DNA of 45,413 nucleotides from CAYVHB01 sp964450865 (GCA_964450865.1 CAYVHB010000026.1:1-45413), one strand, 5' to 3'; positions 31,732-41,599 are shown, numbered from the stretch's first letter. Program-made: numbers and translations. The notes: a model not told the origin generated them from the sequence alone.

Positions 31732-32575
31732 AACCCTGATCCACGCAAAGCTGGGCCCGCTGGGCTGCCTTGCCGCCGAGAGCCAGCTGACGAGACAGGA
31801 AGCCGGGATGATCGGCCAGGAACCGGTGCATATAAGCGTGCGGATCTGCTACAAACGAACGGATCTGGGCAAGCTGGGCCGCGTCAATCAGGCCCACGGC
31901 AGCGGCCGATTCGAAAAGAGCCAGGTCGATGGTGGTCAGGCTGGCCAGCGTGGTCCCGGCCTGGGCCAGCACGGACCGGCCGCCCTGATTGCGGTCGACG
32001 ATGGCCAGCGTGTCGCCCATCCGGGCGCCAAGTTCGGCGATAGCCGGCAGCCAGGTGCGCGTATAACTTGAAGCTTCGGTAACCAGGTCGGCAATATGAA
32101 GGATTTTCTGGCCACGCAGGGCATTGGGCTTGCCAGCTACCGTATTGGACAGATCACTGTTGGACAGATAGGTCGCGCCATTTTTCATGATGGTGACATG
32201 AGGCTTGCCCAGCAGGGCTGCCGCTGGAATCGAGAAAAAGAAATCCCGGCGTTCGCCGCCGGAAATCGCGTCGAAAGAGTAGTCGGCCAGCGTTTCGGTC
32301 ACCAGGTCCATCAGCTGGTGAAAAATCGGATCCTGCTGGTACTGCTGCATGATGACAGCAGCCAGCCGGGTCGGCAAGGTCAGCGGCTTGGCCGCGTAAG
32401 CCTCGATGCGGGCCAGCAGGTCATTGGCGGCCGCTTCACTGCCATAAAGAAAATGGGTATTGATATAATAGGGTCCCAGTGTTCCCGATGTGTACCAGAA
32501 CGGCTGGTCAGCCGGACTGACGCGGATCGCCTGGGTCGCAAACAGCCACTTGATAATCTGGTCCTGTGTTGTCAT
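31718..32575 (-). CDS. pyrE: Orotate phosphoribosyltransferase (long clostridial form)
   Basis: Joins orotate and PRPP to give OMP, the fifth step of UMP synthesis. The protein resembles the long clostridial PyrE type (about 280 residues): PFWYTSGTLGPYYINTHFLYG near the N-terminus and ISGGERRDFFFSIPAA mid-protein. The PRPP loop is less canonical than in short PyrE. The start at 32575 is set by AAGGAGG about 7 nt upstream; an in-frame ATG at 32683 gives a basic extension without homology. It lies 157 bp after pyrD, in a spacer holding a CAGCCAG/CTGGCTG hairpin (about 32697-32716). Confidence 0.85.
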   Translation of the reverse strand: MTTQDQIIKWLFATQAIRVSPADQPFWYTSGTLGPYYINTHFLYGSEAAANDLLARIEAYAAKPLTLPTRLAAVIMQQYQQDPIFHQLMDLVTETLADYSFDAISGGERRDFFFSIPAAALLGKPHVTIMKNGATYLSNSDLSNTVAGKPNALRGQKILHIADLVTEASSYTRTWLPAIAELGARMGDTLAIVDRNQGGRSVLAQAGTTLASLTTIDLALFESAAAVGLIDAAQLAQIRSFVADPHAYMHRFLADHPGFLSRQLALGGKAAQRAQLCVDQGYGRP

Positions 32576-32732
32576 CGCCAATACCTCCTTGTATTGCCTG
32601 CGATTCAATAATCTCCGACATCGCCGGTATCGCCGGCGAAATTGAAGCCTGACAGCTCGTATTTTCCTGCCAAAGCCCTGCAACCGGCGTTTTGCAGCCA
32701 GTAATTTCTGGCTGCAACCTGAAACCAGGCCA

Positions 32733-33680
32733 TTACGGCCAGAGCTGCAGCGTGCCTGTATATTCAGCCAGGGCGGTCATTTTGTCTTCCCTGGCAATGG
32801 CCAGCATCTGCCGTAAAATATCGGCACTGGCCGTGGGACTAAGCAGGTTGGCCGTACCAACCTGAACCGCACTGGCTCCGGCTATCATGAACTCCAGGGC
32901 GTCCTCCCCGTTTATGATGCCGCCCATCCCGACAACCGGGATGGCAACGCTGCGATAAACCTCGGAAACCATGCGCAGGGCAACCGGTTTGACAGCCGGC
33001 CCGGACAGGCCACCCGTATTGTTGCGCAGGACCGGCCGGCGGCTGCGGCGGTCAATGGCCAGGCCAAGCAGGGTGTTGATCAGGCTGATCGCTTCCGCCC
33101 CACCGGCCTCGGCGGCCAGGGCCATTTCCGTGATGCTGGTCACATTGGGGGTCAGCTTGACCCACAAGGGCTTGCTGGTAACCGCCCGGACGGCCCGGGT
33201 GACCTGTTCAACCATCCGGGCATTGCTGCCAAACGACATGCAGCCCTGGCTGACATTCGGGCAGGACAGATTGACCTCGACGGCATCGACGGCCGTAGCC
33301 TCGAGCTGGAGGGCCATTTCGACATATTCGTCCAGGGCATGGCCGGCAATATTGGCAATCACAGCACAGCCAAGCTGCTTCATGAAAGGCAGTTCGTCAG
33401 CGATGAAGGCAGCCAGGCCGGGATTTTGCAGGCCAACGCTGTTGAGCAGGCCGCTGGCGCATTCCGCGACCCGCGGTGCCGGATTGCCCAGGCGCGGCAG
33501 CAAGGTCAGGCCCTTGGAGCTGATCCCGCCCAGCCTGGCCAGATTATTATATTGGGCCATTTCACGGCCAAAGCCAAAGGTGCCGGAAGCAGCGATGATC
33601 GGATTGGCCAGTTTGAGCCGGCCGACCTGGACGGCCGGATCAACAGGCGCGCCGGCCGGTGGCTTGACTTGTTTCACCAT
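32733..33680 (-). CDS. pyrD: Dihydroorotate dehydrogenase B, catalytic subunit
   Basis: FMN-containing class 1B enzyme that oxidises dihydroorotate to orotate and passes electrons through PyrK to NAD. It shows ASGTFGFGREM at the N-terminus, the active-site Cys in VNLSCPNV, and the FMN-phosphate motifs GMGGI and VQVGTANL. Length (315 residues) is normal. The gene overlaps the pyrK end by 7 bp, consistent with a coupled PyrD/PyrK heterotetramer. Confidence 0.95.
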   Translation of the reverse strand: MVKQVKPPAGAPVDPAVQVGRLKLANPIIAASGTFGFGREMAQYNNLARLGGISSKGLTLLPRLGNPAPRVAECASGLLNSVGLQNPGLAAFIADELPFMKQLGCAVIANIAGHALDEYVEMALQLEATAVDAVEVNLSCPNVSQGCMSFGSNARMVEQVTRAVRAVTSKPLWVKLTPNVTSITEMALAAEAGGAEAISLINTLLGLAIDRRSRRPVLRNNTGGLSGPAVKPVALRMVSEVYRSVAIPVVGMGGIINGEDALEFMIAGASAVQVGTANLLSPTASADILRQMLAIAREDKMTALAEYTGTLQLWP

Positions 33681-34678
33681 ACGACCTCCTCGGCGGCAAA
33701 TACCGGACCTTCAACGCAGCAGCGTTCATGACGAAAGCTCCCTGATTCATCATGCAAAGTCTTGATTTTGCAGACACAGACCAGGCAGATGCCAATGCCG
33801 CAGCCCATCCGTTCCTCCAGCGACACCTGGCAGGGCAGCCCGAAGCGGGCCGCGATGGCCGCTACCGCCTGCATCATGGGCTTCGGCCCACACGTCAGGA
33901 TCAGGGTACCGGTGTCCGGCGCCGGGTTCTTTGCCGTGGATCCGGCCGCCGGATCTGATACCGGGATTGTGTCCCTGGCAATCGGTTTCGGGGCTGAATA
34001 AGACAGATCGGCCAGGTGCGCCGGATCCGCTGGATCCGCCGGGCTGGCAGCTATCTTTCGGCGCGAAATTGCCTGCTGATGCATGTGAGCCGCCATGGGC
34101 TGACTGGATGCCGGAAACTGCAGCTCTTGCAGCAGCAGCTCCAGGGCCTGAGCCGCGGTGCCGGTGACATCGAGGCCGCCCTGGTCGGCGGCAAAGGAGG
34201 TCTGGCAGGCAATCTGGGCAAATTCATGGGTCAGGATGCTGTCATTTTCCGAGCGATAACCACAGACCGCCAGGCCTTCCCGGCCCTGTTCACGGCAGAC
34301 CTGCTGCACAAAATAAAGCGGAAAGACTCCGGTTCCCCCGCCAACCGTGATGATCCGCCGATACTGGCCAAGCTCAAATCCATGGCCAAGTGGACCGAGA
34401 ACTGACACGGTATCGCCGGGCCGCAGCCCGGCCAGGTCACGAGTCCCCTGGCCGGCGATCCGGATGCCGACCTGGAACGTACCCTGTTCGCGATCCACGG
34501 CCAGGATACCCAGCGGCCGGCGCAGGAACTGATGGCAGCTCAGGTTGACAAACTGGCCGGGCCGGGCTTGCCGGCTGATGGTTATCCCGACCAGGGTCAG
34601 GATGAAGTATTGATCATTGAGCGGACGATTCTCCAGAACTGGACAAGTCCATTCGATGCGGATTGGATCACTGGACAA
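33674..34678 (-). CDS. pyrK: Dihydroorotate dehydrogenase B, electron transfer subunit
   Basis: FAD and [2Fe-2S] subunit that transfers electrons from PyrD to NAD. FAD-binding RRPLGI (about residue 54), the NAD-binding VGGGTGVFPLY (about 112) and cluster cysteines (C293, C298, C301 and C320 or C321, in MGCGIGICLVCVCK and ERCCVEGP) are visible. At 334 residues it is about 65 longer than typical PyrK because of a Pro/Ala/Asp-rich insertion at about residues 190-255, just before the LTCGP motif. It starts with TTG at 34678, preceded by GAGGGGGG. It lies 24 bp after carB. Confidence 0.92.
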   Translation of the reverse strand: MSSDPIRIEWTCPVLENRPLNDQYFILTLVGITISRQARPGQFVNLSCHQFLRRPLGILAVDREQGTFQVGIRIAGQGTRDLAGLRPGDTVSVLGPLGHGFELGQYRRIITVGGGTGVFPLYFVQQVCREQGREGLAVCGYRSENDSILTHEFAQIACQTSFAADQGGLDVTGTAAQALELLLQELQFPASSQPMAAHMHQQAISRRKIAASPADPADPAHLADLSYSAPKPIARDTIPVSDPAAGSTAKNPAPDTGTLILTCGPKPMMQAVAAIAARFGLPCQVSLEERMGCGIGICLVCVCKIKTLHDESGSFRHERCCVEGPVFAAEEVVW

Positions 34679-34702
34679 TTCAGGCCCCCCTCTCCGGTGG
34701 AA

Positions 34703-37700
34703 TTATTTTTTCAGCATATCATTGACAGGCGGCATTTCAGCCAGCGGCAGCCGGTTGAAGCGCGTCCTGGCAACAATTTCCGCAAAGACCGAAATCTCAT
34801 AGGGCTGCAGGTCGGCCGGGCTGAGATTCTTCTCGAGGCATTCCACGACCGCGACCAGGGTGTCAAGCGAGGTAATCGTGGCGATGCCATGCTCGATTGC
34901 CATGCGGCGCAGGCGGAAACCATTCGTACCGGACTCATTGCTGTGCGGGCTTTCTGTATTGATCAGCAGGCGGACCCGGCCGCCGGTGACCATGTCCAGG
35001 ACCGACGGCTGGCCCTCTTCGGCCTTGCGGGCGATGCTGCAGGGAATGCCCTGCTTATTGAGGTAGTTGGCCGTGCCGCCGGTACCGTACAGCTCATAAC
35101 CCAGATTGAACAGGCGGCTGGCCAGGGGCACCAGGTCGGACTTGTCGCTGTCGCGCACCGTCAGCAGGATGCCGGCGCCACGCGGCGGGAAGCGGAAGTT
35201 GGAAGCCAGGATTGCCTTGTACATCGCCTCGCTGTAGGTTGTCGACAGACCCAGCACTTCCCCGGTGCTTTTCATCTCCGGCCCCAGGCTGGTGTCGACC
35301 TCGTGCAGCTTTTCGAAGGAGAAAACTGGCGCCTTGATCGCGTAAACCGCCGGGTAACGGGCAAAGAGGTCAACGCCATATTCGAAATCGGTCAGTTTGG
35401 CGCCCAGCATGACCCGGGTGGCCACATCGACAATCGGAATGCCGGTGACCTTGCTGATGTATGGCACAGTCCGCGATGAACGCGGGTTGACTTCGATCAC
35501 GTAGACCTCGTCATTATACAGGATAAACTGGATGTTGAGCAGCCCGATGACCTGCAGGGCCCTGGCCAGCTTGCGCGTATGGTCAACAATAATATCGCGA
35601 ATCCGGTCCGGAATGTAAGCCGGGAAAATCGAGATTGAGTCACCCGAATGTACACCGGCCCGTTCCAGGTGTTCCATGATGCCGGGGATCAGGATGTTTT
35701 CACCGTCTGAAACGGCGTCAACCTCCAGCTCGACACCCATCAGGTACTTGTCAACGAGGATCGGGTGCTCCTGTTCGACGAGGTTGATGATCCGCATGTA
35801 TTCAATCATGTCCGGATCATTGTAGACAATGGCCATGCCCTGGCCGCCGAGGACATAGGATGGGCGAACCAGCACCGGATAACCAAGCTCGGCTGCCGCG
35901 GCCAGGGCCTGGCCGGTTGTCATGACCGTCGTGCCGCGCGGGCGCCGGATCTGGCATTGCTCAAGGATGGCATCGAAACGTTCGCGGTTCTCCGCGGCAT
36001 CGACACTGTCGGCCGATGAACCAAAGATTGGCAGGCCCATGTCATGGATCGCCTTGATCAGCTTGATCGCGGTCTGGCCGCCAAACTGGCAGATTGCCCC
36101 CTCGGGCTTTTCATTCTCGATGATCGCCCGCACATCGTCGGCTGTCAGCGGCTCGAAGTACAGGCGGTCAGAGGTATCAAAGTCGGTCGAGACCGTCTCC
36201 GGATTGTTGTTGGCAATGATGGCTTCATAACCCATCTCACGCAGGGCCCAAACCGAATGGACGGAACAATAGTCGAACTCGATGCCCTGGCCGATGCGGA
36301 TTGGCCCTGAACCGAGGACCAGGATCTTTTTGCGCGGCGTCGGGATCGCTTCGTTTTTCATATCAAAGGTCGAATAAAAGTAGGGTGTCACAGCGTTGTA
36401 CTCGCCGGCGCAGGTATCGACCATTTTATAAGTATGAACCAGCCCGAGCTCCTTGCGGGCGGCGCGGATCTGCTCGGCCGGCAGGCCGCTCAGGCGGGCC
36501 ATCCAGGTATCGGTAAAGGCCATCGGCACGGCCGCCCGCAGGACAGCCGGATCAAGCTGGCGCATCTGGCTGACCTTGTTTTCCATGTCGACCAGGTTGA
36601 CCAGCTTCTTGAGGAAAAACTTGTCGATCAGCGTCCGCTGGTAGATTGCTTCGATGCCAAAGCCGCGGCGCAGGCCCTCGGCAACTGCGAACAGCCGCAT
36701 GTCGTCAGCCTGGATGATCCGCGGCCAGAGCTCGGCGTCCGCAAGATCCATGATCGCCGGGACGCGCAGACCCAGCAGGCCGAGCTCCAGGGAGCGGATG
36801 GCCTTCATCAGGGAGGCTTCAAAGGTATTGGCAATGGCCATGACCTCGCCGGTCGCTTTCATCTGGGTCCCCAGAGTGCGGCGAGCCTTGACAAACTTGT
36901 CAAAAGGCCATTTCGGAATTTTGGTGACGATATAGTCGACAGCCGGTTCGAAGCAGGCAAACGTCGTTCCTGTCACCTCGTTGGGAATTTCATCAAGTGA
37001 ATAGCCGACGGCAATGCGCGAGGCGACCTTGGCAATCGGATAACCGGTGGCCTTCGAAGCCAGGGCTGAACTGCGCGACAGGCGTGGATTGACCTCGATG
37101 ACCGCGTAGTCCTCGCGGGTCGGATGCTGGGCAAACTGCACATTGCAGCCGCCGACGATGCCCAGCTCGGTGACGATTTTCAGGGCTGCCGTCCGCAGTT
37201 TCTGATACTCCAGGTCAGTTAGCGTCTGGGCCGGGGCGACCACGATCGAGTCCCCGGTATGGACCCCGACCGGGTCGAAATTCTCCATCGAACAGATCGT
37301 GATCGCATTGCCCTTGGCATCGCGGACTGCCTCGTATTCGATTTCCTTCCAGCCGGCAATGCTGCGTTCGATCAGGACCTGGTGAACCCGGCTGGCAGCC
37401 AGGCCGGAGGCGGCGAACTGGCGCAGCGCCGGCTCGTCGGCAGCAATGCCGCCGCCGGTTCCACCGAGGGTAAAGGCCGGGCGAACGATAACCGGATAGC
37501 CAATCTCTTCTGCCAGGCGCAGGCATTGTTCAACGGTTTCAGCCGTACCGGACGGGATGCAGGGCTCGTTGATCCGCAGCATGGCGGCCCGGAATTCCTC
37601 GCGGTCTTCGCCCATGCGGATCCCGGAGGCCGGCGTGCCCAGCAGGGCAATGCCATGTTCGTCAAGAAAGCCGCTCTCGGCCAGTTCCATGGCGAAATTC

Positions 37701-37987
37701 AAACCGGTCTGGCCACCCAGGGTGGCCAGCAGCCCGTCAATTTGCTCGGACAGGAGCAGCTTCTTGATCACATCGATCTGCATCGGCTCGAGAAAGACCT
37801 TGTCGGCCATGTTTGAATCCGTCATGATCGTGGCCGGATTGCTGTTGACCAGCACCACCTCGTAGCCTTCCGCTTTCAGGGCCTGGCAGGCCTGGGTGCC
37901 GGCATAGTCAAACTCGGCAGCCTGGCCGATGATGATCGGACCGGAGCCGATCACCATGATCTTTTTGATATCGGTTCTTCTGGGCAT
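34703..37987 (-). CDS. carB: Carbamoyl-phosphate synthase large subunit
   Basis: Makes carbamoyl phosphate from bicarbonate, ammonia (from CarA) and two ATP. It has the two homologous ATP-grasp halves, each beginning with an IGSGPIxIGQ motif (residue 12 on, KKIMVIGSGPIIIGQA; repeated mid-protein as KKILVLGSGPIRIGQG), and a C-terminal MGS-like regulatory domain. At 1094 residues it is full length. The start at 37987 has AAGGAG 9 nt upstream; an in-frame ATG at 38026 does not. carA is not next to it nor elsewhere in the window. It has its own promoter. Confidence 0.96.
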   Translation of the reverse strand: MPRRTDIKKIMVIGSGPIIIGQAAEFDYAGTQACQALKAEGYEVVLVNSNPATIMTDSNMADKVFLEPMQIDVIKKLLLSEQIDGLLATLGGQTGLNFAMELAESGFLDEHGIALLGTPASGIRMGEDREEFRAAMLRINEPCIPSGTAETVEQCLRLAEEIGYPVIVRPAFTLGGTGGGIAADEPALRQFAASGLAASRVHQVLIERSIAGWKEIEYEAVRDAKGNAITICSMENFDPVGVHTGDSIVVAPAQTLTDLEYQKLRTAALKIVTELGIVGGCNVQFAQHPTREDYAVIEVNPRLSRSSALASKATGYPIAKVASRIAVGYSLDEIPNEVTGTTFACFEPAVDYIVTKIPKWPFDKFVKARRTLGTQMKATGEVMAIANTFEASLMKAIRSLELGLLGLRVPAIMDLADAELWPRIIQADDMRLFAVAEGLRRGFGIEAIYQRTLIDKFFLKKLVNLVDMENKVSQMRQLDPAVLRAAVPMAFTDTWMARLSGLPAEQIRAARKELGLVHTYKMVDTCAGEYNAVTPYFYSTFDMKNEAIPTPRKKILVLGSGPIRIGQGIEFDYCSVHSVWALREMGYEAIIANNNPETVSTDFDTSDRLYFEPLTADDVRAIIENEKPEGAICQFGGQTAIKLIKAIHDMGLPIFGSSADSVDAAENRERFDAILEQCQIRRPRGTTVMTTGQALAAAAELGYPVLVRPSYVLGGQGMAIVYNDPDMIEYMRIINLVEQEHPILVDKYLMGVELEVDAVSDGENILIPGIMEHLERAGVHSGDSISIFPAYIPDRIRDIIVDHTRKLARALQVIGLLNIQFILYNDEVYVIEVNPRSSRTVPYISKVTGIPIVDVATRVMLGAKLTDFEYGVDLFARYPAVYAIKAPVFSFEKLHEVDTSLGPEMKSTGEVLGLSTTYSEAMYKAILASNFRFPPRGAGILLTVRDSDKSDLVPLASRLFNLGYELYGTGGTANYLNKQGIPCSIARKAEEGQPSVLDMVTGGRVRLLINTESPHSNESGTNGFRLRRMAIEHGIATITSLDTLVAVVECLEKNLSPADLQPYEISVFAEIVARTRFNRLPLAEMPPVNDMLKK

Positions 37988-38080
37988 TGAGCGTGCTCCT
38001 TGTATCGTTTGATGATTCAGAAACAAGTTCTGACGGGCATTGGCGATCTGCAGTCGTTGCAGGTCTATGCAATCTGAATA

Positions 38081-38109
38081 ATTATACAGAATAAAAACTA
38101 TTTATGCAA
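38081..38109 (-). promoter_or_regulatory. Promoter of carB-pyrK-pyrD-pyrE
   Basis: On the minus strand TTGCAT (complement of 38104-38109) and a perfect TATAAT (complement of 38081-38086) are 17 bp apart. Start would be near 38074, giving an 87-nt leader. No PyrR-binding sequence or terminator was found in that leader, so this part of the pathway may escape PyrR attenuation. Confidence 0.75.
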
Positions 38110-38286
38110 ATTCAATCTGCAAGATTGTTATCATCAGGCATCGTTTTTTGTCACCAGCAGCACCAGAACCGGATAAGCCGACATCAGGCTGAAAGACCTT
38201 CATCAGCAGGCGTCATTTTCACCCGGGATGCCCGATGGCCGGACGGCCTGTTTCCCGGCACAGTCAGGATGAACCATTCAGCCCGC

Positions 38287-39231
38287 TTACAATTTGCCGG
38301 CCCGGATCAGGGCCTGGCGCAAGTCATCGCGCATTTGCAGGGCCTCGGCCCGGGCCGCCTTGTCGAAGGTTTCGGGATCCCGGGTATGTTTTTTCCAGGC
38401 CAGCATCAGGCTGCGTGAGGCATTGACAATCGCACCGCCGCCGTCGGCGCCAAAACCGGCCACGGCATCATCGGCTGTTGCCCCCTGGGCCCCGTAGCCA
38501 GGTACCAGGATCAGGCTTTGCGGCATGATTTCCCGCAGCCTGGCCGCCTGTTGCGGCCAGGTCGCGCCGACGACAGCGCCAACCGATGAGTAACCGCATT
38601 CGCCAACCAGACCGGCACCCCAGGTAGCCACCTTGCCGGCCATCGCTTCATAGACGGTTCGGCCATCAGCCAGCTGCAGATCCTGCAGATCGCCAGCCGA
38701 GGGGTTGGAAGTGCGGACCAGGATATAGACGCCCTTGCCGGTCTGCTGACAGGTTTCGAGGAAGGGCTGCAGACCGTCCAGGCCCAGATACCCGTTGAGG
38801 GTAATCGCGTCGGCGCCGATCAGGGTGTGGTCCTGGCCATCAGCGAGGGTGCTTGCACCTAGGATTGCCCGGCTGTAAGCTTCGGCAGTGCTGCCAATAT
38901 CATTGCGCTTGGCGTCGGCAATGACCAGCAGTCCTCTGGAACGGGCGTATTCGATCGTCCGGACCAGGGCTGACCAGCCATGGATGCCATATTGTTCATA
39001 GTAGGCAAACTGCGGCTTGATGGCCGGGATGATATCAGCGACGGCATCGATCAGGCGTTTGTTAAAAGCCAGGATCGCCATGCCGACCGCCATGCCGGGG
39101 TCCTGGGTCAGATAGGTGACTGATTCGCGGATGCTGGCTGGAATGTACTCATACATGGGATCCAGACCCATCACGGTCGGATTGCCGGTGGCGCGGATTT
39201 TCGCCTCCAGGCGATCAGCGAAATTTTGCAT
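38287..39231 (-). CDS. pyrF: Orotidine 5'-phosphate decarboxylase (type 2)
   Basis: Decarboxylates OMP to UMP, the last step of the pathway. The catalytic block ADAKRNDIGSTA (about residues 103-114) is typical of the longer type 2 enzymes, and 314 residues fits that class. AAGGAG precedes the ATG. A run of nine G (C on the coding strand; 39270-39278) and a GGCCGG/CCGGCC hairpin lie in the 145-bp spacer upstream. The spacer also contains a copy of the pyrC 3' end. Confidence 0.94.
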   Translation of the reverse strand: MQNFADRLEAKIRATGNPTVMGLDPMYEYIPASIRESVTYLTQDPGMAVGMAILAFNKRLIDAVADIIPAIKPQFAYYEQYGIHGWSALVRTIEYARSRGLLVIADAKRNDIGSTAEAYSRAILGASTLADGQDHTLIGADAITLNGYLGLDGLQPFLETCQQTGKGVYILVRTSNPSAGDLQDLQLADGRTVYEAMAGKVATWGAGLVGECGYSSVGAVVGATWPQQAARLREIMPQSLILVPGYGAQGATADDAVAGFGADGGGAIVNASRSLMLAWKKHTRDPETFDKAARAEALQMRDDLRQALIRAGKL

Positions 39232-39318
39232 CGGGACTCCTTCCCGGCCGGTCTGCTTGCCGGCCTGTCGGGGGGGGGTTACCAGAACGACAGATAAATA
39301 GCTGGTCGCGAGCCAGGT

Positions 39319-39384
39319 CGCTGCCAGCTTGCGTCACGCGGCGGATCCGGCAAACCCGGGCCGCTGCCAGCGTGCGTCACGCGG
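39319..39384 (-). repeat. Duplication of the pyrC 3' end
   Basis: A 23-bp segment at 39362-39384, which contains the pyrC stop codon, is repeated with one mismatch at 39319-39341, 43 bp downstream in the direction of transcription. Confidence 0.85.
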
Positions 39385-40651
39385 TGCGGCCATCATGGAC
39401 GATGCGGCCGTCACAGAGGGTCAGCCTGATCGATCCTGTCAGGGTCATGCCGTGAAAAGGCGTATTGCGGGCCTTGCTGGCCATTTTATTCTTGTCAAAA
39501 ACAAAGGCATGCTGCAGGTCGACGAGCGTGACGTCGGCCGGGAATCCGGGTGCCAGGGAGCCCAGTTTCTGCTTGAACAGTGCGGCCGGCGCGGTCGTCA
39601 TCCTGGCCACCAGCTCAGCCAGGGTCAGGTGACCGGGCAGCACCAGGCCGGTATAGCCCAGCGCAAAAGCAGTTTCAAAGCCGACAATGCCATTATTGGC
39701 CAGGCCGAATTCAATCTCTTTTTCATCGGCGTGGTGCGGCGCATGGTCAGTGCCGATCATGTCGATCGTGCCGTCGCACAAGCCGGCGATGACCGCGGCA
39801 CGGTCGGCGGCGGTACGCAGCGGCGGATTCATCTTGGCATTGGTATTGAAATCCAGGCAGGCTTCCTCGGTCAGGGTGAAATAGTGCGGGCAGGTTTCAC
39901 ATGTCACCTGGACCCCGCGGGCCTTGGCCTGGCGCACCAGCTCGACGCTGCCGGCCGTGCTCAGGTGAGCCAGGTGTACCGGCAGGCCGAGGTATTCGGC
40001 GATCAGGATATCGCGGCTGACCATGATGTCCTCGGCAATCGAGGGAATTCCACGCAGGCCCAGTTGCATGCTGATGACGCCTTCATTCATATGGCCGCCT
40101 TCGGCCAGGGACATTTCTTCACAGTGGGATATGACAGTCAGCCCGAAGCGGGTGGCATACTGCATGGCCTTGCGCATCAGGTCGGCCGACAGGACCGGCT
40201 TGCCGTCATCGGAAATCGCCACGATCCCCTGCTCGGCCATCAGACCAATTTCGGCCAGCTCCTTGCCCAGTTGCCCCTTGCTGACAGCGCCAATTGGCAG
40301 CACTTTGCACGAGCCTTCACGCTCGGCCTTGCTGCGGATGTAATGGACAACCGGGGCATTGTCGGTGACTGGATTGGTATTGGGCATGCAGGCGACAGCC
40401 GTGAAACCGCCGCGAGCCGCGCTGCGTGTGCCGCTGATGATATCCTCACGGTATTCAAAGCCCGGGTCACGCAGGTGACTGTGCGGGTCAATCAGGCCGG
40501 GCAGCACAGCCAGGCCGGTGGCATCAATGACCTGGTCGGCCGGGCCGCTGAGCGCGGTTACGATCTGTCTGTCTTCGATATAAAGATCCTGGATTTGTGA
40601 GAGACTGCTGGCCGGATCCACGACCAGTCCACCCTTGATGATGATTTTCAT
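39377..40651 (-). CDS. pyrC: Dihydroorotase
   Basis: Zinc amidohydrolase that cyclises carbamoyl aspartate to dihydroorotate. The metal-binding HSHLRDPG motif is at about residues 58-65 (DPHSHLRDPG). Further conserved His (ISHCEE, VHLAHLST) and Asp (GTDHAPHH) follow. At 424 residues it is the long, bacterial class I type. The ATG shares one base with the pyrB stop (TGATG), so the two are translationally coupled. Confidence 0.95.
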   Translation of the reverse strand: MKIIIKGGLVVDPASSLSQIQDLYIEDRQIVTALSGPADQVIDATGLAVLPGLIDPHSHLRDPGFEYREDIISGTRSAARGGFTAVACMPNTNPVTDNAPVVHYIRSKAEREGSCKVLPIGAVSKGQLGKELAEIGLMAEQGIVAISDDGKPVLSADLMRKAMQYATRFGLTVISHCEEMSLAEGGHMNEGVISMQLGLRGIPSIAEDIMVSRDILIAEYLGLPVHLAHLSTAGSVELVRQAKARGVQVTCETCPHYFTLTEEACLDFNTNAKMNPPLRTAADRAAVIAGLCDGTIDMIGTDHAPHHADEKEIEFGLANNGIVGFETAFALGYTGLVLPGHLTLAELVARMTTAPAALFKQKLGSLAPGFPADVTLVDLQHAFVFDKNKMASKARNTPFHGMTLTGSIRLTLCDGRIVHDGRTA

Positions 40652-41577
40652 CAGCCATTCCTCCTGGCGTTCAGCAGATACAGGACTGCCATGCGCACGG
40701 CTACCCCGTTGGTCACTTGTTCGTTGATGACAGACTGCGGGCTGTCATAGATTGCGGTCGGCATTTCCACGCCGTGGTTGCACGGTCCCGGATGCATGAC
40801 CAGGGCATCCGGCCGGGCCAGGGCCAGTGTTTTAGCATCGATGGCAAAAAAGCGGGCATATTCACTGATCGACGGGAAAAGGGCGCGCTGCTGGCGCTCT
40901 AGCTGGACCCGCAAACCCATGACGACATCGGCGTCACGCACGGCGTCCTGGACGGTCGGGCAGACGATGGCACTGGTTGTCTCAAGACCGCGCGGGACCA
41001 TGGTCCCGGGACCGGCCATCCTTACCTCGGCACCCATTTTCGACAGGGCCCAGAGATTGCTGCGGGCGACACGGCTGTGCAGGAGATCGCCGACAATCGC
41101 CACCTTGAGTCCGTCCAGGCGACCTTTCTTTTCGCGCATGGTATACAGATCGAGCAGGGCCTGGGTCGGATGCTCGTTCATCCCGTCACCGGCATTGATG
41201 ACCGAGGCCTTGACCAGCGGCGCAATCAGGTGCGGAGCGCCGGACTGGCTATGACGCATGATCAGGATGTCGGTTGCCATGACATCAATAGTCCGGGCTG
41301 TGTCAATCAGCGACTCGCCCTTGTTGATGCTGCTGCCTGAGCTGGCAATGTTGGCCGAGGCAGCGCCCATGAATTTGGACGCCATCTCGAATGAAAGCCG
41401 GGTTCGCGTGCTGTTTTCGTAAAACAATGTAATGATCGATTTACCCTGCAGGTGGGCTGTTTTCTTGATATTGGCCGAAAGGACTTTTTTCATCGTCTCA
41501 GCCGTATCGAGGATCAGCTTGATTTCCCCGGCGCTGAGAGCCTTGATTCCGAGCAGGTCTTTATGTTTCAGCTGCAT
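40651..41577 (-). CDS. pyrB: Aspartate carbamoyltransferase catalytic subunit
   Basis: Joins carbamoyl phosphate and aspartate, the committed step of the pathway. The phosphate-binding motif FYENSTRTRLSFE (about residues 53-65) and MHPGPCNHGVE near the C-terminus are characteristic. At 308 residues it is normal. No pyrI regulatory subunit is present, as is usual in Bacillota with PyrR control. AAAGGGG lies upstream of the ATG; it is 22 bp after pyrR. Confidence 0.96.
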   Translation of the reverse strand: MQLKHKDLLGIKALSAGEIKLILDTAETMKKVLSANIKKTAHLQGKSIITLFYENSTRTRLSFEMASKFMGAASANIASSGSSINKGESLIDTARTIDVMATDILIMRHSQSGAPHLIAPLVKASVINAGDGMNEHPTQALLDLYTMREKKGRLDGLKVAIVGDLLHSRVARSNLWALSKMGAEVRMAGPGTMVPRGLETTSAIVCPTVQDAVRDADVVMGLRVQLERQQRALFPSISEYARFFAIDAKTLALARPDALVMHPGPCNHGVEMPTAIYDSPQSVINEQVTNGVAVRMAVLYLLNARRNG

Positions 41578-41599
41578 GCTGGCAGTACCCCTTTCTGGA

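Noticed and set aside
39329..40600. Long open frame (about 420 codons) opposite pyrC
   Set aside because: It lies entirely antisense to a clear dihydroorotase gene. Long antisense frames are common in GC-rich DNA with strong codon bias, and the translation has no family resemblance.
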